A DNA stretch of 33,737 bases from Hyphomicrobium sp. (GTDB lineage Bacteria; Pseudomonadota; Alphaproteobacteria; Rhizobiales; Hyphomicrobiaceae): NCBI GenBank assembly GCA_013141015.1, contig JABFRT010000058.1, positions 1-33,737 on the forward strand, written 5' to 3'. The stretch's first letter is position 1. Every line of letters begins with the position of its first letter. The notes beneath the pieces were generated by a model, which was not told the origin of the DNA, ran no database searches, and saw only the letters and a list, made by a program, of their open reading frames with translations. Made by a program: the position numbers and the translations under genes. Below are positions 1-9,100 of the stretch, piece after piece.

Positions 1-684
<684 letters not shown>

Positions 685-900
685 AAAGATTTGATTCTGG
701 TTATTTGGCTTGGAGGTTAATCCAAGTATTCTACGTAACGGGCACCTTACACTGTAACGCTCACTCCAGTTGCCCGAAGCAATCGTCACGGTGATTGGTT
801 AGTGAAACGCAGAATATCCAGAGTATCTGTTTGACCCTCGATCTTGCGATCGAAAATCCGCCAGGACTCCGCCGTCTGCGTTTCCCTTCCTTCAAATTCA

Positions 901-914
901 ATTGTCAAAGAGCA
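901..914 (-). promoter_or_regulatory. boxA-like antitermination signal in rRNA leader
   Basis: On the minus strand this reads TGCTCTTTGACAAT, one mismatch from the rrn boxA core TGCTCTTTAACA bound by NusB/NusE. It lies about 220 nt upstream of the 16S 5' end, in the leader, where boxA is expected. It also contains a TTGACA hexamer, but no -10 box follows at proper spacing, so boxA is the better reading. Confidence 0.7.
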
Positions 915-925
915 AATTCGAGAAC

Positions 926-960
926 AAAAAACCGCCCGGCGGTGTTGCCACCGGTTTTTT
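926..960 (-). terminator. Terminator-like hairpin in rRNA leader
   Basis: An inverted repeat with A6CC at 926-933 and GGT6 at 953-960, enclosing an inner GGTG/CACC stem. In the minus direction the stem is followed by a T run, so it resembles an intrinsic terminator placed between the candidate rrn promoter and boxA. The stem is imperfect, with a seven-base bulge. It could act as a leader attenuator overridden by antitermination, or simply be leader secondary structure. Confidence 0.4.
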
Positions 961-1066
961 CGAGACGACTGAGTTCTTGCCGGTTGACCCGGTTTCGAAC
1001 CCAAGGGTTTCGAGGTTGAATGCCCTGCGAGGGCGGTGAAGCAGTGATGCTCACCAGCGAGACCCG

Positions 1067-1095
1067 TTTAAACAACATTGGGCCTTCGGTGTCAA
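1067..1095 (-). promoter_or_regulatory. Candidate rrn promoter
   Basis: Minus strand: a perfect -35 TTGACA (1095-1090), a 17-nt spacer, and -10 TTTAAA (1072-1067, two mismatches from TATAAT). Just upstream is an A/T-rich tract (TTTTTTAAAT, about 1103-1112) that could serve as an UP element. Transcription would start near 1060 and run through the boxA into 16S. This is the best -35/-10 pair I found upstream of 16S. Confidence 0.55.
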
Positions 1096-1112
1096 CAGCG
1101 GATTTAAAAAAT

Positions 1113-1587
1113 CTTTGCCATGTCGGGAAGCACGCAGAAACACCAATAAATACCGGGGTTTTTGCTGTCTTTTGGAGGGCGCTTGGGCTGCCGTTCGCGA
1201 TATTATTCACCGCGACAAGTTGGCATCGACAGAAGTCGTTTTCCGAGTTTTGGGCGCGAGGCCCCAGAAACCGGGCTTTTGGTGAACAGGGGGAGCCTGG
1301 TTCCAGCATCCGAACTGTCAGGGCTGCCTTTCATGCGGGCCCGGCCGCTGATTGGGCCACGGATACCGCCGCTTTCCACGCGCATGTGCATCGCCCGCCT
1401 AAGCCTATGGCGCTCACGCCAGAAATCAGCGTAGCTCTAACAAGAATACGCCGTTTTGCTGGGCTAGGGCCTTTAGCGTGACGGCCAAAGGTGCTCGTCC
1501 GGGTGGCTTGCGCCGCTGGCGGACCGGTTTACCGCGGTGCTTTGAAGGGGTGTGGGCCACGACTGGCCCAGGGGGAGACGACTGCAC
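1113..1587. other. Intergenic region, no gene recognised
   Basis: Region between the candidate rrn promoter (minus) and the M23 peptidase (plus). Open frames here overlap each other on both strands and show no family features. It presumably holds the promoter for the peptidase and further upstream rrn elements, but I could not pick a convincing plus-strand -35/-10 pair. Confidence 0.4.
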
Positions 1588-3654
1588 GTGCTGCTCCGGC
1601 GGAGAAAATTTCTGCGCGCGACCGAAGGGGCGATCTCGCTCGGCTCGGACAAGCGCGCGCTGCCGGGAGCATATGGCGGGCGCGGCGGCAGCTTCTTCAA
1701 CGATATTTACGATGCCGATCACTCGGAAGCCCGCCAGGGCGGCCGCTTCCGCTGGATGCTCAGCACTTGCTTGGCAGCAACCGTTGGCGCGATTGCTATT
1801 CTTGTCGTCGTCTATGGATCGTCCGATCCCAACAGCGGTAACGACGGACTGCTGCCGGCGCTGATCTCTATCCGCGACGGAACCATGCCCCAGCAGCATT
1901 CGCCAACACCGAAGAATGCCGATGGCTTGAAGTGGGTCTCGCCAAAATCCGACCGGTTACAGTTAACAACGGGATCGCTCTCGACCCGCTATATCATTCA
2001 CGAATCCACCAAAAGCCGGCGCGACGGCCGCGAGTATGTGCGCCAGAAGCCTTACGCGCGGATCGTTGCGCGATTGGCGCCAGTGCCGCCCAACGCCGCC
2101 GATGCTATCCCGGCATTCAATCCCTTCAAGCTGTACGCCAACAGCCAACCGGTATCTTCCAACGATGATTCCGACAACAAAGCCGGTAGTGGCCTGTCGC
2201 GCACCGACGTATCGGTCAAAGTCGTCGAACTTCTCGGCGGCATCCTACCGGGCGAAGACGGCCAAGAACTCGACAGCCAAGAAGCGCAAGAGCTGGTCGA
2301 ACATTCAACAGGTATTCAAACACCCGACGCCGGTGCTCCGCTCGACGGCGTCGGCGTAACCGCCGATCCGGCCGGCGCACCTGATCAGTCAGCAGCGCCC
2401 GACAGCCAGATCGCCTGGCAACCGCGTGCTGAAATTTCCCAGCGAACAAACACAACCGACATCGCCAAAAGCCCAGATACGCCGGATGATCCTGGCGACG
2501 ATTTCGAAGGCGGCGAGGTTAGCGTTGTGACCGTCGGGCGGACCGATACGTTGGCCAAAATAATCGCCGCTGCTGGTGCCGAACCCTGGCAGGTGCGCGC
2601 CATGATCGACGCCGCCCATAGCACTTTCCCTGAGACGGCCTTGGTGCCGGGCCAAGAGGTCCGCATCACGCTCGTTCCATCTCTCACGCAAGCCGACAAG
2701 AAAGAACCGGCACGCTTTTCAGTCTTCTCTGACGGCCACGATCACCTTGTTACCGTGACGCGCAACGCCGCCGGTGAGTTCGTTGCGTCCACACAATCGC
2801 TGATCTCGGAGGAGTTGCAGAAGGCGGGCGCCGATGGCGAAGGCGGTGCTGCGTCCACGCTCTACTCAAGCATCTATCATGCGGGCCAGATGCAGAGCTT
2901 GGCGCCCGACACCATCCAGCAAATCATGCGCGTCAACGCCTTCGATACAGACTTCCGCCGCCGCGTGCGTCCCGGCGATACGATCGAACTTTTCTTCGAT
3001 ATGAAGGATGAGCAGTCAACCGATGGTCCGCCGGGAGAATTGCTCTACAGCGCCGTCAATAGCGGCGGATCGGTCTACCGGTTCTATCGCTTCCGCACGC
3101 CAGATGGCGTCATCGATTACTACGACGAAGAGGGCAACAACTCGAAGAAGTTCCTTATGCGCAAGCCCGTGCGCGGTGACGACGTGCGCCTGACATCAGG
3201 CTTTGGCGTGCGCTTCCACCCGCTGCTCAACGTGCGGAAAATGCACACCGGCGTCGATTGGGCGTCCGCGCCCGGCACACCGATACTGGCGTCCGGCACC
3301 GGCATCGTCGAAGAAGCTGGACACAAGGGATATAACGGCAATTACGTGCGTATCCGCCACGCCAACGGTTATCACACCGCCTACAGCCACATGTCGCGGT
3401 TTGCCAGCGGCATGGAACCGGGCGTGAAGGTGCGCCAGGGCCAAGTGATCGGTTTTGTCGGCACAACGGGCCTATCGTCCGGCCCGCATTTGCACTTTGA
3501 AGTGCTGGTCAACAGCCGTTTTGTTGACCCGATGTCGATCCAGGTTCCGCGCGAACGCAAGCTTGAAGGCAAGGACCTCGCAGAGTTCCAAAAGGAACGC
3601 GCCCGCATTGAAGAACTGATGCGCCGCGCACCTGTGATGACCGCGAATAAGTAA
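1588..3654 (+). CDS. M23 family metallopeptidase, membrane-anchored
   Basis: Predicted zinc peptidase acting on peptidoglycan cross-links in the periplasm, or a LytM-type regulator of amidases. About 688 residues. A basic cytoplasmic stretch precedes one membrane segment (about 57-76), followed by a long Ser/Asp/Pro-rich region. A LysM/OapA-like segment lies at about 313-365 and the M23 domain at about 536-654. The zinc and catalytic residues are present: HTGVD (H553, D557) and HLHFE (H634, H636), so it should be catalytically competent. I chose GTG 1588 because GGGGGAG lies 10 nt upstream. The alternative GTG at 1552 adds 12 residues but has its purine tract almost touching the start, and a stop in frame at 1543 limits further extension. 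It stands alone, converging on clpB. Confidence 0.88.
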   Translation: MLLRRRKFLRATEGAISLGSDKRALPGAYGGRGGSFFNDIYDADHSEARQGGRFRWMLSTCLAATVGAIAILVVVYGSSDPNSGNDGLLPALISIRDGTMPQQHSPTPKNADGLKWVSPKSDRLQLTTGSLSTRYIIHESTKSRRDGREYVRQKPYARIVARLAPVPPNAADAIPAFNPFKLYANSQPVSSNDDSDNKAGSGLSRTDVSVKVVELLGGILPGEDGQELDSQEAQELVEHSTGIQTPDAGAPLDGVGVTADPAGAPDQSAAPDSQIAWQPRAEISQRTNTTDIAKSPDTPDDPGDDFEGGEVSVVTVGRTDTLAKIIAAAGAEPWQVRAMIDAAHSTFPETALVPGQEVRITLVPSLTQADKKEPARFSVFSDGHDHLVTVTRNAAGEFVASTQSLISEELQKAGADGEGGAASTLYSSIYHAGQMQSLAPDTIQQIMRVNAFDTDFRRRVRPGDTIELFFDMKDEQSTDGPPGELLYSAVNSGGSVYRFYRFRTPDGVIDYYDEEGNNSKKFLMRKPVRGDDVRLTSGFGVRFHPLLNVRKMHTGVDWASAPGTPILASGTGIVEEAGHKGYNGNYVRIRHANGYHTAYSHMSRFASGMEPGVKVRQGQVIGFVGTTGLSSGPHLHFEVLVNSRFVDPMSIQVPRERKLEGKDLAEFQKERARIEELMRRAPVMTANK

Positions 3655-3664
3655 GACGTGAAGA

Positions 3665-3687
3665 AGTTGGGAAAGCCAATCCCAACT
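3665..3687. terminator. Hairpin between convergent M23 gene and clpB
   Basis: Perfect 8-bp inverted repeat, AGTTGGGA at 3665-3672 and TCCCAACT at 3680-3687, with a 7-nt loop. It sits between two convergent genes, a usual place for a bidirectional terminator. There is no clear T tract on the plus side; on the minus side a loosely T-rich stretch follows. Stem strength and position support termination, but the weak T tract leaves it uncertain. Confidence 0.45.
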
Positions 3688-3699
3688 CCATTCTCCCAT

Positions 3700-5976
3700 C
3701 TATCCCGCCTTCACCGGCCAACCATTGACCGTCAACACGCCATCGCGCACCGACACGGCAACCGCGTCACCGTCTTTGACGCCGCCCGCCAAGATCTGCT
3801 CGGCAAGAGGGTCCTGCACTTGCCGCTGGATCACGCGTTTCAAGGGCCGCGCACCGTAGGCAGCATCATAGCCGCGATTGGCCAGCCACGTCCGCGCCGC
3901 ATCGTCCAGCGTGATCGTGATCTTGCGATCAGCGAGCAGTTTGGTGAGGCGGCCCATCTGGATATCGACGATCTTGGTCATGTCCACGCGCTGCAAGCGG
4001 TGGAACAGGATGATCTCATCGAGCCGGTTCAGGAATTCAGGGCGGAACCGCGCGCGCACTTCGGCCATCACCACATCGCGCACCGCCTCGCTATCCTCGC
4101 CTTCCTTCTGCTCGACAAGATACTGCGCGCCGATGTTCGACGTCAGAATGATCAGCGTGTTCTTGAAATCGACGGTGCGGCCCTGGCCGTCTGTCAGGCG
4201 TCCATCATCAAGCACCTGAAGGAGCACGTTGAACACGTCCGGATGCGCTTTCTCAATCTCGTCGAACAGAATGATCTGATATGGCCGGCGGCGCACGGCT
4301 TCGGTCAACGCGCCACCTTCTTCATAACCGACGTATCCAGGCGGCGCGCCGATCAGCCGGGCAACCGAATGCTTCTCCATGTATTCCGACATGTCGATGC
4401 GTTGCAGAGCTGTGTCGTCGTCGAACATGAACCCGGCCAGCGCCTTGGTCAGCTCGGTTTTACCGACGCCTGTCGGCCCTAAAAACATAAACGAGCCTAT
4501 CGGCCTATTCGGATCCTGCAATCCAGCACGCGCGCGCCTGACGGCCGTTGAAACAGCAATGACCGCCTCTTTCTGGCCAATGACGCGTTTCGCCAATGCC
4601 TCTTCCATCTTGAGCAGCTTGTCGCGTTCGCCTTCAAGCATCTTGTCGACTGGCACGCCGGTCCAGCGCGAAACGATCTGCGCAATCTGATCGGGCGTGA
4701 CGGCTTCTTCCAGCATCGCGCTCTTGCCGTCCTGGCTTTCGATGGTTGCGATCTTCTTTTCCAGCGCGTCGATCACGCTGTACTTCAACTCGCCCGCGCG
4801 GTTGTAGTCGCCGCGCCGCTGCGCTTGTTCAAGTTCGATACGCGCCGCCTCCAACTGCTCTTTCAGCTTCTGGGCCGAGCCGAGCTTCTGCTTTTCCGAT
4901 TCCCAGCGCTGCGTCAGTGACTTTGACGATTCCTGCAAACCGGCAATCGAACGCTCAAGCGATTTCAACCGGTCTTTCGATGCGGCATCGGTTTCTTTGC
5001 GCAAAGCTTCGCGCTCGATCATCATTTGCATGAGATCGCGATCAATGACGTCGAGTTCTTCCGGCTTGCTATCGACTTGCATTCTCAGGCGCGACGAGGC
5101 TTCGTCCATCAGGTCGATAGCTTTGTCCGGCAAAAAGCGGCCGGTAATGTAGCGATGCGATAACGTTGCCGCAGCCACGAGCGCGCTATCGGTGATGCGC
5201 ACGCCGTGATGCAGCTCATACTTTTCCTTCAATCCGCGCAGAATGGAAATGGTGTCTTCCACCGTCGGCTCGTTGACGAACACAGGCTGAAAACGCCGGG
5301 CAAGTGCCGCGTCCTTTTCAATGTGCTTGCGGTATTCATCGAGCGTGGTCGCGCCGACGCAGTGCAACTCTCCGCGGGCCAGCGCTGGCTTCAGCAGATT
5401 TCCGGCATCCATCGCGCCTTCGGATTTGCCCGCGCCGACAATGGTGTGCAATTCATCGATAAACAAAATCACGCCGCCGGCTTCCGACTGTACTTCCGAC
5501 AACACGGATTTGAGACGCTCTTCAAATTCGCCACGATATTTAGCGCCCGCGATCAAGGACCCCATGTCGAGCGATAAGAGCTTTTTGTCTTTCAGGCTTT
5601 CCGGCACGTCGCCTTGAACGATGCGTAGCGCCAAGCCCTCGGCAATCGCCGTCTTGCCGACGCCGGGTTCGCCGATCAGAACGGGGTTGTTCTTGGTGCG
5701 CCGTGAGAGGACCTGGATTGTGCGGCGGATTTCTTCGTCGCGGCCGATCACCGGATCAAGCTTGCCGCTGGCCGCCGCTTCGGTCAGGTCGCGCGTGTAT
5801 TTCTTTAACGCCTCATAGGACTGCTCGGCGCCCGCGCTGTCGGCGGTGCGGCCTTTGCGGATATCGTTGATCGCGGTGTTGAGTTTGTCCGCCGTTACGC
5901 CCGCGTCTTTCAACGCACGTCCGGCGTCGGTCGCAGTATCGACCGCAATCGCCAGCAACAAGCGTTCGGCTGTCAC
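3700..5976 (-). CDS. clpB: ClpB disaggregase, large C-terminal ORF (after in-frame stop)
   Basis: Hsp100 AAA+ chaperone that, with DnaK, extracts polypeptides from aggregates. This 758-residue frame carries all of NBD1 (Walker A GEPGVGKT at 102-109, Walker B LFIDE at 171-175), the coiled-coil M domain (about 300-420), NBD2 (Walker A GPTGVGKT at 500-507, Walker B ILFDE at 569-573) and the C-terminal domain. It lacks about the first 106 residues of a normal ClpB; those are encoded just upstream in the SAME reading frame, separated only by a TAA at 5994-5992. The listed start is a GTG without a recognisable Shine-Dalgarno sequence, so independent translation is doubtful. Without the stop the protein would be 864 residues, the normal family length. 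Options are a nonsense mutation, a sequencing error, readthrough, or an internally initiated N-domain-less form. Confidence 0.9.
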   Translation of the reverse strand: MTAERLLLAIAVDTATDAGRALKDAGVTADKLNTAINDIRKGRTADSAGAEQSYEALKKYTRDLTEAAASGKLDPVIGRDEEIRRTIQVLSRRTKNNPVLIGEPGVGKTAIAEGLALRIVQGDVPESLKDKKLLSLDMGSLIAGAKYRGEFEERLKSVLSEVQSEAGGVILFIDELHTIVGAGKSEGAMDAGNLLKPALARGELHCVGATTLDEYRKHIEKDAALARRFQPVFVNEPTVEDTISILRGLKEKYELHHGVRITDSALVAAATLSHRYITGRFLPDKAIDLMDEASSRLRMQVDSKPEELDVIDRDLMQMMIEREALRKETDAASKDRLKSLERSIAGLQESSKSLTQRWESEKQKLGSAQKLKEQLEAARIELEQAQRRGDYNRAGELKYSVIDALEKKIATIESQDGKSAMLEEAVTPDQIAQIVSRWTGVPVDKMLEGERDKLLKMEEALAKRVIGQKEAVIAVSTAVRRARAGLQDPNRPIGSFMFLGPTGVGKTELTKALAGFMFDDDTALQRIDMSEYMEKHSVARLIGAPPGYVGYEEGGALTEAVRRRPYQIILFDEIEKAHPDVFNVLLQVLDDGRLTDGQGRTVDFKNTLIILTSNIGAQYLVEQKEGEDSEAVRDVVMAEVRARFRPEFLNRLDEIILFHRLQRVDMTKIVDIQMGRLTKLLADRKITITLDDAARTWLANRGYDAAYGARPLKRVIQRQVQDPLAEQILAGGVKDGDAVAVSVRDGVLTVNGWPVKAG

Positions 5977-5991
5977 AAATTTATCGGAGGC

Positions 5992-6294
5992 TTAGTCGGC
6001 CGCCTTTTCGGCTGCGTCGAATACGCGCGCCGTCTCGGGGCTGAGGTAGACTTGGCCGCCGCCGCTGCCTGAAACCTTGGGCCGCTTGCCGAGGGACTTC
6101 TCGACGGCCGCAAGCGCCGCGCGCCCATCACCACCGGCCCGCTGAATGAGCCCGCTTGCCAACCCCTCAGTATCGTCAAGAAGCACCTTCAGTAGGTGTT
6201 CCGGCGAAAAATGCTGGTGATTTTCTCTCAGCGCCAGCGATTGTCCAGATTGCACAAAACCCTTGGCGCGGTCGGTGTACCGTTCAAAATTCAT
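5992..6294 (-). CDS. clpB: ClpB N-terminal fragment, ends at premature TAA
   Basis: Encodes 100 residues of the ClpB N-domain: MNFERYTDRAKGF at the start, the Clp_N repeat (FSPEHLLKVLL), and the conserved VYLSPETARVFDAAEKAAD just before the stop. In ClpB homologues the residue at the stop position is usually Lys (for example the QKRGD stretch of E. coli ClpB), so AAA to TAA is a one-base explanation. The five codons between this stop and the next GTG (GCC TCC GAT AAA TTT) continue the ClpB sequence in frame. Start: ATG 6294 is preceded by GAGGG with 9-nt spacing; the ATG at 6303 abuts that same GAGGG and is less likely. The gene is divergent from the MOSC gene. Confidence 0.85.
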   Translation of the reverse strand: MNFERYTDRAKGFVQSGQSLALRENHQHFSPEHLLKVLLDDTEGLASGLIQRAGGDGRAALAAVEKSLGKRPKVSGSGGGQVYLSPETARVFDAAEKAAD

Positions 6295-6488
6295 AATGAT
6301 CATCCCTCAGCGCGCTTTTCCCGCCCAAACGGCGCGGGACCAAGCGCCGTTAATCAGGCGCAGTGCCAACGCCACAGCCAGAACCCCAAATCGGGCATTC
6401 CGGGCCTTGCGGCGTCACTCTGGATATAGTGCTGTACTGTCCGAGAAAAAGGGGCGGGCAGCGCTCCGCTTCCGAGGAATTTCGTGCA

Positions 6489-7271
6489 ATGTCAGACTTC
6501 ACTACCGGAACCGTCGCCGCGTTGTATCGCTATCCCATTAAAGGGCTCACACCCGAGGCAATGCCCCGCGTGACGCTGGAGGAAGGGGCGGCACTGCCCT
6601 TCGACCGGGCATACGCCATTGAAAACGGGCCAGGCCCCTTCGATCCCGAGAACCCGAAACATCTGCCGAAAATTCATTTCGTCATGCTGATGCGTAACGA
6701 GCAGCTCGCGACTATCGAATCTGCGTTTATTGACGCCACGCACACCCTGACGTTGTCAAAAGGCGGCAATGAACTGGCCCGCGGCGATCTGCGCTTAAGT
6801 GATGGCCGCGCCGCAATCGAAAAAGCCATCGCCGCGCTTGTGGGCAGCGGAATGCGCGGCCCGGCCCGTGTGGTGGCAGCCAGCGGCCATAGCTTTTCAG
6901 ACGTCGCCGCCAAGTGCCTGCACATCATCAATCTTGAAAGCGTGCGCGCGCTTGAGGCGGCAATTGGTCAGAAAATCGATCCGCTGCGCTTTCGCCCCAA
7001 CGTCATCATAGACGGCTGGCCTGCGTGGTCGGAGTTCGAACTCGTTGGCCATGCGCTGAACGCGGGCGCTGCCACGCTGGACGTCTTCAAGCGCACGGAG
7101 CGCTGTGCAGCGACCAACGTCGATCCCGCGACAGGCGCGCGCGATCTCAAAATTCCGTCGTTCCTGTCGCGCACCTATGGCCACACGGACTTTGGTGTTT
7201 ACGCGCGCGCGGTTTCTGGTGGATTGGTCCAGACCGGCGACGCAATTGCCCGCGCGGGCCACCCTGCCTAA
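6489..7271 (+). CDS. MOSC domain-containing protein
   Basis: 260 residues with a MOSC_N beta-barrel start (ALYRYPIKGL at about 11-20, LPFDRAYAI at about 36-44) and a C-terminal MOSC domain holding the conserved cysteine in RTERCAATNVDP (C206). MOSC proteins bind the molybdenum cofactor or carry sulfur for it; relatives include mARC and YcbX, which reduce N-hydroxylated compounds. The substrate cannot be told from sequence. ATG 6489 is preceded by GAGGA at 6474-6478 with 10-nt spacing, which favours it over an in-frame start at 6363. It is a single-gene unit closed by the terminator at 7286-7314. Confidence 0.88.
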   Translation: MSDFTTGTVAALYRYPIKGLTPEAMPRVTLEEGAALPFDRAYAIENGPGPFDPENPKHLPKIHFVMLMRNEQLATIESAFIDATHTLTLSKGGNELARGDLRLSDGRAAIEKAIAALVGSGMRGPARVVAASGHSFSDVAAKCLHIINLESVRALEAAIGQKIDPLRFRPNVIIDGWPAWSEFELVGHALNAGAATLDVFKRTERCAATNVDPATGARDLKIPSFLSRTYGHTDFGVYARAVSGGLVQTGDAIARAGHPA

Positions 7272-7285
7272 GCGCCCGCACATAA

Positions 7286-7314
7286 AAAAGCCGCCAGCTT
7301 TCGCGGCGGCTTTT
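7286..7314. terminator. Bidirectional rho-independent terminator
   Basis: Perfect 10-bp stem: AAAAGCCGCC (7286-7295) and GGCGGCTTTT (7305-7314), 9-nt loop, flanked by an A run on the left and T-rich sequence on the right. It lies between the convergent MOSC gene (plus) and DUF4167 gene (minus) and can serve both. Confidence 0.9.
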
Positions 7315-7345
7315 CTTCAAGTCTCAATCGATCGATTTCTTGACC

Positions 7346-8494
7346 TCAATCCTGATCTTCCGTCACAGGCGCGCGGGGCGCAGGTGCTGGAGCCGCTGCA
7401 GCGGCTTCGCTGTCATCGCGGCGCGGACGGCGCACGGGGCGGCGCAAGAAGGCTGGCTGTTCCGCTGCTTCCATGGCAGCGGGCGGCGGCTGAGGAGCCG
7501 CTTGAACCGGTGGCATTGGCGCAACCGGTGGCAACGGCGGCTGCACCGCGAAGGCCGGCGGCTGACGGTCAGCATTGGAGTTTACGAGGTTCGGGAACCG
7601 GTCGCGGCGGCGATGCCCATTGCCACCGCCGTGGCCTTCGTCCTGCGCAGGCGCTTGACCGCCAGCCGGGGCGTCAGCAAACGACGGTTGCGGTCCGCGA
7701 TCTTCGCGGAATTCGCGTGGTTCGCGCGGTTCACGATCCTGGCGGTTGTCGTTGCGGTTGAAGCCGCGTTGCGCGCCACGGTTATCGTTGCGGTCGCCGC
7801 GGTCATGCCGGTCATTCCGGTCAAATCGATTGCCGTCGCGATCTTGGTTCCGGTCTTGGTTCCGATCTGGGCCACGATCTGGGCCACGATCTGGGCCACG
7901 ATCTGGGCCACGATCTGGGCGCGGTTGATTGTTCTGCCGGTATTCACCGCGATTGTCGTGACGCTGTGGACGGTTGTCGTAGCGCGGCGGTCCATCGAAG
8001 GACCGCTGTGGCTGCATTCCGCCGCTTGGGACGCCGCTTTGGCCGCCACCTTGCGGCTGGCCTTCGCCTTGGCTGAACTGCGGCTGCACATTGCCGCTGT
8101 TCTCATCGCCGTCTTCGTCACCGAACTCTTCGCCGTCCATCGGATCTTGTGCGTTGAACGTCTGCGCGCGCGGCAACCCACCCTGAAACTCGCCGCCCTG
8201 GCTCATCTGCTGTTCGCGATAGGTCAGGATGATGCGATTGTAGTGCTCGGCGTGCTGCAAATAGTTTTCAGCCAACACCCGGTCGCCGGACGACAGCGCA
8301 TCCCGGGCCAGCGCGATATATTTCTCAGCCACGTGCGACGGCGTTCCGCGAACTTTGACATCGGGACCCGTGCTCTCAAAACTGCGCGTCAGCGGGTTTT
8401 GCGATTTGCGGTTGTTATTGTTGCCGCTGTTGTTGTTGTTATTATTATTATTGTTGCGGCCGCGGCCGCGACGATTTTGCTGTCCTTGCCTCAT
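7346..8494 (-). CDS. DUF4167 domain-containing protein
   Basis: 382 residues. The N-terminus (MRQGQQNRRGRGR, two Asn runs, then NPLTRSFESTGPDVKVRG, AEKYIALARDAL and ENYLQHAEHYNRI) is the DUF4167 signature of Alphaproteobacteria. The rest is low complexity: Gln/Gly-rich, then Arg/Asp-rich with tandem DRGP units, then Pro/Ala-rich, ending in RRPRRDDSEAAAAAPAPAP. The composition suggests a largely disordered, basic, possibly RNA-binding protein, but no function is established. ATG 8494 follows GGGAG closely and matches the family start; an in-frame upstream start (8530) would add an atypical dozen residues. It lies downstream of prfA-prmC, its usual neighbours. Confidence 0.9.
   Translation of the reverse strand: MRQGQQNRRGRGRNNNNNNNNNSGNNNNRKSQNPLTRSFESTGPDVKVRGTPSHVAEKYIALARDALSSGDRVLAENYLQHAEHYNRIILTYREQQMSQGGEFQGGLPRAQTFNAQDPMDGEEFGDEDGDENSGNVQPQFSQGEGQPQGGGQSGVPSGGMQPQRSFDGPPRYDNRPQRHDNRGEYRQNNQPRPDRGPDRGPDRGPDRGPDRNQDRNQDRDGNRFDRNDRHDRGDRNDNRGAQRGFNRNDNRQDREPREPREFREDRGPQPSFADAPAGGQAPAQDEGHGGGNGHRRRDRFPNLVNSNADRQPPAFAVQPPLPPVAPMPPVQAAPQPPPAAMEAAEQPAFLRRPVRRPRRDDSEAAAAAPAPAPRAPVTEDQD
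7840..7920. repeat. 12-bp tandem repeat inside DUF4167 gene
   Basis: Plus strand: two related units (GATCTTGGTTCC, GGTCTTGGTTCC at 7840-7863), then four identical GATCTGGGCCAC units (7864-7911) and a 9-base partial unit to 7920. In the encoded protein (minus strand) these give successive DRGP and DRNQ units. Such repeats change copy number readily by slippage, always keeping frame because the unit is 12 bases. Confidence 0.9.
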
Positions 8495-9100
8495 GGGCTC
8501 CCGTTCACATTTGTTTTGGTTGTGCGCCAACCCGCCTCATCGTGGACGGGTATCTGTCTTGAGGACCGCTTCAGGTCCGAATTCCTTAAACTCGTTTCGC
8601 CTCAGGTCGTTTCGCCAAAAGGTGATCCTGCGCCGGGACCTCTGCGTCCCAAGGACAGTTTGCCTCACAAGGCGTTCGATTTCGTCAAGCGTTTCCCTAA
8701 AGCGAACAATCAAGGCACGTCCCAACACGCGCCTGCTTTCGCTTGCTCAGTTTCCCCACCCGCCTCGACCGGCCTTTAGAAGATCCCTTTTTGTCTGCGC
8801 CAACGCCATGATGCCGGGCCCATTACCCATGCCTGCTGGCAGCTGCGACCCGCTGATAAAGGTTTCTCTGCGCGCTAACGCAATAAGGCCGATACAAAAC
8901 TCCGGTTTGGCCTGATGCAGGCCGCTCGCTATCGGACTTCAAAGGGTCCAAGCCGGCGGCGCTTGCAGTGTAAATCGGGGGCCAGTAACCGCCGGAGAGG
9001 CTTTTCGCTCAATCCAGCTATCTTTGCGGCCCGTGATCAAATCTTACCAAGACATATTATCGCGGAAACGACGGCACGCCAACCTATTTCGCGCGTTAGG
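8495..9100. other. Intergenic region upstream of DUF4167 gene
   Basis: About 600 bases between prmC and the DUF4167 gene, both on the minus strand. I see no convincing protein gene or tRNA. A 63-codon minus frame (8728-8537) lacks a ribosome binding site and family features. A short inverted repeat (AACCTA 9081-9086, TAGGTT 9097-9102) overlaps the prmC stop codon but has no T tract. The region probably holds the promoter and a long 5' leader of the DUF4167 gene. Confidence 0.4.

Noticed and set aside
903-908. TTGACA on the minus strand as a -35 box of a second rrn promoter.
   Set aside because: No acceptable -10 lies 16-18 bases downstream, and the hexamer is part of a longer match to boxA.
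3658-4482. A 274-codon plus-strand frame opposite clpB.
   Set aside because: It is antisense to the NBD2 and C-terminal part of ClpB and has no recognisable family features.
7840-7920. Regular 12-bp units considered as a CRISPR array or operator array.
   Set aside because: The units are head-to-tail without spacers and lie in frame within a coding region, so they are a coding microrepeat.
8537-8728. A 63-codon minus-strand frame upstream of the DUF4167 gene (MLGRALIVRFRETLDEIERL...).
   Set aside because: It starts at TTG without a ribosome binding site and I recognise no family. It could be a leader peptide, but support is too thin to list.
7340-8779. A 479-codon plus-strand frame opposite the DUF4167 gene, with Ile/Val/Ala-rich stretches that look like membrane segments.
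   Set aside because: It is the antisense of low-complexity Asn/Arg/Asp codons. The minus-strand protein has a real conserved domain and a family-typical start.
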